Assembly (NCBI RefSeq): GCF_040954645.1
Contig: NC_092813.1
Span: 18,173,235 to 18,237,234 of the forward strand
Length of the DNA stretch: 64,000 bases
Direction: 5' to 3'
DNA from: Diabrotica undecimpunctata
Taxonomy: Eukaryota > Arthropoda > Insecta > Coleoptera > Chrysomelidae
The notes under the pieces: model-generated
Told to the model about the DNA's origin: nothing
The model's database searches: none
The model's input: the letters and a program-made list of their open reading frames with translations, nothing else
In this document: in pieces, positions 57,201 through 64,000 of the stretch
Layout: each line of letters opens with the position of its first letter
Numbering within the stretch: position 1 is the first letter of the stretch
Translations under genes and position numbers: made by a program

Positions 57201-60200
57201 CCTATAGATGCTTACAGACAGCTGGTAAATGGTATTCTAGAAAAAACCTTCAGTTAGTAGCCGGTCGCCGGCGCGCGGTCCATAGCGACATTCGACGCCT
57301 AAATGTTTCAATAGAAACCTAAGACTGGTAAACACTGAATCTTTCTTTTGGAATATCAGTTATCTCGGCTCTTTGTGTAGTGTCTTTTTCAGTTTCGAGA
57401 AAAATAAAATCTTCTGTCTCAAGATCAACTTGAAAATATTACATGGAAATTAAACGGTTTTGTGTTTTGCACTTCTTCTCTTTTTTTTTTCTTTTCATAT
57501 AGACCTGAACCTGTCTGTTTTTCAATGTGCCTCCAGTAAGTTGTTATTCTATCGTTTTTGTGGTCTCTCTACTGCTAGTCTTCCTATTTGGGACCGTCTC
57601 TTGCCTCCTTTACTACCCTATTTGTTGTCATTCGGCTTATATAATCGTTTCATACTACTCTTCTATTTCTTACCTAGTTATGCTTGAATATTAGAAATTA
57701 TTATGATGAAGTATTAGGTGGCTTAATTGAAGTGGTGTTAGAACTAGTGTATAACGATATTGTTTCTTGTTTCTCAAAAAACCTCTCTGATTTTGTATAA
57801 ACTTATTTTAGGCATTTTCTTATTATTTCGTCATTAATAATATTAAATAAAACAAGTTTCAATTTGACCTTCTTCCTAAATTAAAAATCTGGCCCTATAG
57901 ATGCTTACAGACAGCTGGTAAATGGTATTCTAGAAAAAACCTTCAGTTAGTAGCCAGTCGCCGGCGCTCGGGCCACAGCTACATCCGACGCCTAAATGTT
58001 TCAATAGAAACCTAAGACTGATAAACACTGAATCTTTCTTTTGGAATATCAGTTATCTCGGCTCTTTGTGTAGTGTCTTTTTCATTTTCGAGAAAAATAA
58101 AATCTTCTATCCCAAGTTAAACTTAAAAATATTACATGGAAATTAAACGGTTTTGTGTTTTGCACTTCTTCTCTTTTTTTTTCTTTTCATATAGACCTCA
58201 ACCTGTCTGTTTTTCAATGTGCCTCCAGTAAGTTGTTATTCTATCGTTTTTGTGGTCTCTCTACTGCTCGTCTTCCTATTGGGGACCGTCTCTTGCCTTC
58301 TTTACTACCCTATTTGTTGTCATTCGGCTTATATAATCGTTTAATACTACTCTTCTATTTCTTACCTAGTTATGCTTGAGTATTAGAAATTATTATGATG
58401 AAGTATTAGGTGGCTTAATTGAAGTGGTGTTAGAACTAGTGTATAACGATATTGTTTCTTGTTTCTCAAAAAACCTCTCTGATTTTGTATAAACTTATTT
58501 TAGGCATTTTCTTATTATTTCGTCATTAATAATATTAAATAAAACAAGTTTCAATTTGACCTTCTTCCTAAATTAAAAATCTGGCCCTATAGATGCTTAC
58601 AGACAGCTGGTAAATGGTATTCTAGAAAAAACCTTCAGTTAGTAGCCGGTCGCCGGCGCGCGGTCCATAGCGACATTCGACGCCTAAATGTTTCAATAGA
58701 AACCTAAGACTGGTAAACACTGAATCTTTCTTTTGGAATATCAGTTATCTCGGCTCTTTGTGTAGTGTCTTTTTCAGTTTCGAGAAAAATAAAATCTTCT
58801 ATCTCAAGATAAACTTGAAAATATTACATGAAAATTAAACGGTTTTGTGTTTTGCACTTCTTCTCTTTTTTTTTCTTTTCATATAGACCTAAACCTGTCT
58901 GTTTTTCAATGTGCCTCCAGTAAGTTGTTATTCTATCGTTTTTGTGGTCTCTCTACTGCTCGTCTTCCTATTGGGGACCGTCTCTTGCCTTCTTTACTAC
59001 CCTATTTGTTGTCATTCGGCTTATATAATCGTTTCATACTACTCTTCTATTTCTTACCTAGTTATGCTTGAATATTAGAAATTATTATGATGAAGTATTA
59101 GGTGGCTTAATTGAAGTGGTGTTAGAACTAGTGTATAACGATATTGTTTCTTGTTTCTCAAAAAACCTCTCTGATTTTGTATAAACTTATTTTAGGCATT
59201 TTCTTATTATTTCGTCATTAATAATATTAAATAAAACAAGTTTCAATTTGACCTTCTTCCCAAATTAAAAATCTGGCCCTATAGATGCTTACAGACAGCT
59301 GGTAAATGGTATTCTAGAAAAAACCTTCAGTTAGTAGCCAGTCGCCGGCGCTCGGTCCACAGCGACATTCGACGCCTAAATGTTTCAATAGAAACCTAAG
59401 ACTGGTAAACACTGAATCTTTCTTTTGGAATATCAGTTATCTCGGCTCTTTGTGTAGTGTCTTTTTCAGTTTCGAGAAAAATAAAATCTTCTGTCTCAAG
59501 ATCAACTTGAAAATATTACATGGAAATTAAACGGTTTTGTGTTTTGCACTTCTTCTCTTTTTTTTTCTTTTCATATAGACCTGAACCTGTCTGTTTTTCA
59601 ATGTGCCTCCAGTAAGTTGTTATTCTATCGTTTTTGTGGTCTCTCTACTGCTAGTCTTCCTATTTGGGACCGTCTCTTGCCTCCTTTACTACCCTATTTG
59701 TTGTCATTCGGATTATATAATCGTTTCATACTACTCTTCTATTTCTTACCTAGTTATGCTTGAATATTAGAAATTATTATGATAAAGTATTAGGTGGCTT
59801 AATTGAAGTGGTGTTAGAACTAGTGTATAACGATATTGTTTCTTGTTTCTCAAAAAACCTCTCTGATTTTGTATAAACTTATTTTAGGCATTTTCTTATT
59901 ATTTCGTCATTAATAATATTAAATAAAACAAGTTTCAATTTGACCTTCTTCCTAAATTAAAAATCTGGCCCTATAGATGCTTACAGACAGCTGGTAAATG
60001 GTATTCTAGAAAAAACCTTCAGTTAGTAGCCGGTCGCCGGCGCGCGGTCCATAGCGATATTCGACGCCTAAATGTTTCAATAGAAACATAAGACTGGTAA
60101 ACACTGAATCTTTCTTTTAGAATATCAGTTATCTCGGCTCTTTGTGTAGTGTCTTTTTCAGTTTCGAGAAAAATAAAATCTTCTATCTCAAGATAAACTT

Positions 60201-62630
60201 GAAAATATTACATGAAAATTAAACGGTTTTGTGTTTTGCACTTCTTCTCTTTTTTTTTCTTTTCATATAGACCTGAACCTGTCTGTTTTTCAATGTGCCT
60301 CCAGTAAGTTGTTATTCTATCGTTTTTGTGGTCTCTCTACTGCTCGTCTTCCTATTGGGGACCGTCTCTTGCCTTCTTTACTACCCTATTTGTTGTCATT
60401 CGGCTTATATAATCGTTTCATACTACTCTTCTATTTCTTACCTAGTTATGCTTGAGTATTAGAAATTATTATGATGAAGTATTAGGTGGCTTAATTGAAG
60501 TGGTGTTAGAACTAGTGTATAACGATATTGTTTCTTGTTTCTCAAAAAACCTCTCTGATTTTGTATAAACTTATTTTAGGCATTTTCTTATTATTTCATC
60601 ATTAATAATATTAAATAAAACAAGTTTCAATTTGACCTTCTTCCTAAATTAAAAATCTGGCCCTATAGATGCTTACAGACAGCTGGTAAATGGTATTCTA
60701 GAAAAAACCTTCAGTTAGTAGCCAGTCGCCGGCGCTCGGTCCTCAGCGACATTCGACGCCTAAATGTTTCAATAGAAACCTAAGACTGGTAAACACTGAA
60801 TCTTTCTTTTGGAATATCAGTTATCTCGGCCCTTTGTGTAGTGTCTTTTTCAGTTTCGAGAAAAATAAAATCTTCTATCTCAAGATAAACTTGAAAATAT
60901 TACATGGAAATTAAACGGTTTTGTGTTTTGCACTTCTTCTCTTTTTTTTCTTTTCATATAGACCTGAACCTGTCTGTTTTTCAATGTGCCTCCAGTAAGT
61001 TGTTATTCTATCGTTTTTGTGGTCTCTCTACTGCTCGTCTTCCTATTGGGGACCGTCTCTTGCCTTCTTTACTACCCTATTTGTTGTCATTCGGTTTATA
61101 TAATCGTTTAATACTACTCTTCTATTTCTTACCTAGTTGTGCTTGAGTATTAGAAATTATTATGATGAAGTATTAGGTGGCTTAATTGAAGTGGTGTTAG
61201 AACTAGTGTATAACGATATTGTTTCTTGTTTCTCAAAAAACCTCTCTGATATTGTATAAACTTATTTTAGGCATTTTCTTATTATTTCATCATTAATAAT
61301 ATTAAATAAAACAAGTTTCAATTTGACCTTCTTCCTAAATTAAAAATCTGGCCCTATAGATGCTTACAGACAGCTGGTAAATGGTATTCTAGAAAAAACC
61401 TTCAGTTAGTAGCCGGTCGCCGGCGCGCGGTCCATAGCGACATTCGACGCCTAAATGTTTCAATAGAAACCTAAGACTGGTAAACACTGAATCTTTCTTT
61501 TGGAATATCAGTTATCTCGGCTCTTTGTGTAGTGTCTTTTTCAGTTTCGAGAAAAATAAAATCTTCTGTCTCAAGATCAACTTGAAAATATTACATGGAA
61601 ATTAAACGGTTTTGTGTTTTGCACTTCTTCTCTTTTTTTTTTCTTTTCATATAGACCTGAACCTGTCTGTTTTTCAATGTGCCTCCAGTAAGTTGTTATT
61701 CTATCGTTTTTGTGGTCTCTCTACTGCTAGTCTTCCTATTTGGGACCGTCTCTTGCCTCCTTTACTACCCTATTTGTTGTCATTCGGCTTATATAATCGT
61801 TTCATACTACTCTTCTATTTCTTACCTAGTTATGCTTGAATATTAGAAATTATTATGATGAAGTATTAGGTGGCTTAATTGAAGTGGTGTTAGAACTAGT
61901 GTATAACGATATTGTTTCTTGTTTCTCAAAAAACCTCTCTGATTTTGTATAAACTTATTTTAGGCATTTTCTTATTATTTCGTCATTAATAATATTAAAT
62001 AAAACAAGTTTCAATTTGACCTTCTTCCTAAATTAAAAATCTGGCCCTATAGATGCTTACAGACAGCTGGTAAATGGTATTCTAGAAAAAACCTTCAGTT
62101 AGTAGCCAGTCGCCGGCGCTCGGGCCACAGCTACATCCGACGCCTAAATGTTTCAATAGAAACCTAAGACTGATAAACACTGAATCTTTCTTTTGGAATA
62201 TCAGTTATCTCGGCTCTTTGTGTAGTGTCTTTTTCATTTTCGAGAAAAATAAAATCTTCTATCCCAAGTTAAACTTAAAAATATTACATGGAAATTAAAC
62301 GGTTTTGTGTTTTGCACTTCTTCTCTTTTTTTTTCTTTTCATATAGACCTCAACCTGTCTGTTTTTCAATGTGCCTCCAGTAAGTTGTTATTCTATCGTT
62401 TTTGTGGTCTCTCTACTGCTCGTCTTCCTATTGGGGACCGTCTCTTGCCTTCTTTACTACCCTATTTGTTGTCATTCGGCTTATATAATCGTTTAATACT
62501 ACTCTTCTATTTCTTACCTAGTTATGCTTGAGTATTAGAAATTATTATGATGAAGTATTAGGTGGCTTAATTGAAGTGGTGTTAGAACTAGTGTATAACG
62601 ATATTGTTTCTTGTTTCTCAAAAAACCTCT
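54230..62630. repeat. Higher-order repeat of six monomers (period 4,152 bp), two near-identical copies
   Basis: 54,230-58,478 and 58,382-62,630 agree at every variant I checked: ACCTAAACC (54,736 / 58,888), AAGATCAACTT (55,348 / 59,500), TTCGGATTATATAATC (55,555 / 59,707), GAAACATAAG (55,933 / 60,085), CGGTCCTCAGCG (56,585 / 60,737), TCTGATATTG (57,095 / 61,247) and CGGGCCACAGCTAC (57,970 / 62,122). One difference seen: TAGTTATG near 56,985 versus TAGTTGTG near 61,137. Confidence 0.88.
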
Positions 62631-64000
62631 CTGATATTGTATAAACTTATTTTAGGCATTTTCTTATTATTTCATCATTAATAATATTAAATAAAACAAG
62701 TTTCAATTTGACCTTCTTCCTAAATTAAAAATCTGGCCCTATAGATGCTTACAGACAGCTGGTAAATGGTATTCTAGAAAAAACCTTCAGTTAGTAGCCA
62801 GTCGCCGGCGCTCGGTCCACAGCGACATTCGACGCCTAAATGTTTCAATAGAAACCTAAGACTGGTAAACACTGAATCTTTCTTTTGGAATATCAGTTAT
62901 CTCGGCTCTTTGTGTAGTGTCTTTTTCAGTTTCGAGAAAAATAAAATCTTCTATCTCAAGATAAACTTAAAAATATTACATGGAAATTAAACGGTTTTGT
63001 GTTTTGCACTTCTTCTCTTTTTTTTCTTTTCATATAGACCTGAACCTGTCTGTTTTTCAATGTGCCTCCAGTAAGTTGTTATTCTATCGTTTTTGTGGTC
63101 TCTCTACTGCTCGTCTTCCTATTGGGGACCGTCTCTTGCCTTCTTTACTACCCTATTTGTTGTCATTTGGCTTATATAATCGTTTCATACTACTCTTCTA
63201 TTTCTTACCTAGTTATGCTTGAATATTAGAAATTATTATGATGAAGTATTAGGTGGCTTAATTGAAGTGGTGTTAGAAATAGTGTATAACGATATTATTT
63301 CTTGTTTCTCAAAAAACCTCTCTGATTTTGTATAAACTTATTTTAGGCATTTTCTTATTATTTCGTCATTAATAATATTAAATAAAACAAGTTTCAATGT
63401 GAACTTCTTCCTAAATTAAAAATCTGGCCCTATAGATGCTTACAGACAGCTGGTAAATGGTATTCTAGAAAAAACCTTCAGTTAGTAGCCAGTCGCCGGC
63501 GCTCGGGCCACAGCTACATCCGACGCCTAAATGTTTCAATAGAAACCTAAGACTGATAAACACTGAATCTTTCTTTTGGAATATCAGTTATCTCGGCTCT
63601 TTGTGTAGTGTCTTTTTCATTTTCGAGAAAAATAAAATCTTCTATCCCAAGATAAACTTAAAAATATTACATCGAAATTAAACGGTTTTGTGTTTTGCAC
63701 TTCTTCTCTTTTTTTTTCTTTTCATATAGACCTCAACCTGTCTGTTTTTCAATGTGCCTCCAGTAAGTTGTTATTCTATCGTTTTTGTGGTCTCTCTACT
63801 GCTCGTCTTCCTATTGGGGACCGTCTCTTGCCTTCTTTACTACCCTATTTGTTGTCATTCGGCTTATATAATCGTTTAATACTACTCTTCTATTTCTTAC
63901 CTAGTTATGCTTGAGTATTAGAAATTATTATGATGAAGTATTAGGTGGCTTAATTGAAGTGGTGTTAGAACTAGTGTATAACGATATTGTTTCTTGTTTC

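Larger units (their letters stand above)
42894..64000 (-). repeat. LINE-derived 692-bp satellite, main array (continues past the window)
   Basis: About 30.5 monomers in the same orientation, mean spacing 692.5 bp. The start of the A segment (near GTTTTGTGTTTTGCAC) recurs at about 42,915, 43,608, 44,301, 44,993, 45,686, 46,379, 47,075, 47,770, 48,462, 49,157, 49,849, 50,541, 51,233, 51,928, 52,620, 53,310, 54,000, 54,695, 55,387, 56,079, 56,771, 57,460, 58,155, 58,847, 59,539, 60,231, 60,923, 61,612, 62,307, 62,999 and 63,690. Length changes come mainly from a T run of 8-20 bases in the A segment. Three core variants occur: GTCGCCGGCGCTCGGTCCAC, GTCGCCGGCGCGCGGTCCAT and GGCGCTCGGGCCACAGCTAC. 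The 74-80-codon frame in each monomer is the antisense of LINE coding sequence and is not called. Confidence 0.95.

Noticed and set aside
35855..63914. More than 30 similar 74-80-codon plus-strand frames (CFALLLFFFSF or FCTSSLFFSF starts, hydrophobic)
   Set aside because: They lie antisense to LINE C-terminal coding sequence, change frame with the T-run length and often start at non-ATG codons. They are a by-product of the satellite and not a gene family.
42894..64000. Regular array considered as a CRISPR-like or gene-cluster structure
   Set aside because: The whole 692-bp unit repeats, with no unique spacers, in an insect-like repeat context.

Overview
The window is eukaryotic nuclear repeat DNA, most likely from an insect. 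The insect call rests on the mix of families: piggyBac-like transposons, a BEL/Pao retrotransposon, a Ty3/gypsy retrotransposon, an I-type LINE with RNase H, several RTE-like LINEs, a Penelope-like element and mariner-like transposases of the insect DUF4817 type. A beetle is plausible but not proven. I see no host gene, tRNA, rRNA or CRISPR array in 64 kb. Nearly every long open frame belongs to a mobile element, and most other listed frames are antisense shadows or low-complexity (TA)n translations.

Layout. 1-3.4 kb: two decayed transposon-like gene remnants. 3.41-5.82 kb: a complete but mutated piggyBac-like element with TTAA ends, terminal inverted repeats and a transposase broken by two frameshifts and a stop. 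6.5-8.0 kb: a piggyBac fragment, a (TA)n tract and a Penelope-like reverse transcriptase/GIY-YIG remnant. 8.24-19.5 kb: a minus-strand I-type LINE whose ORF2 is split by a complete BEL/Pao element (11,081-17,010) with seemingly identical LTRs and a 5-bp target duplication. 19.8-26.3 kb: an RTE-like LINE 3' end, a Penelope end next to (TA)n, a second piggyBac element carrying a nested LINE insertion with an 11-bp target duplication, and mariner-like remnants meeting at a 22-bp palindrome. 26.3-31.3 kb: diverged repeats, a strikingly G-poor stretch, a LINE ORF1 zinc-knuckle remnant and a minus-strand RTE-like LINE.

32.5-64 kb: head-to-tail copies of another RTE-like LINE pass into a tandem array with a period of about 692 bp that runs off the end of the window. 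Each monomer is best explained as an internally deleted LINE: about 460 bp from its 5' region fused to about 230 bp of its 3' end. The left edge keeps less-deleted copies. Within the array there are higher-order repeats of 3 monomers (2,079 bp) and 6 monomers (4,152 bp); the latter is almost identical over about 4.2 kb. A Ty3/gypsy element (37,312-42,893) with open gag and pol frames and LTRs differing at 2 of 685 positions sits inside one monomer.

The parts do not form a pathway. They record nested insertions: older DNA transposons and LINEs are the targets, BEL/Pao and gypsy are the youngest arrivals, and the LINE-derived satellite is still being rearranged by amplification. The satellite and its preserved transition zone are the most notable content. 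All calls come from reading the sequence; no database search was run.
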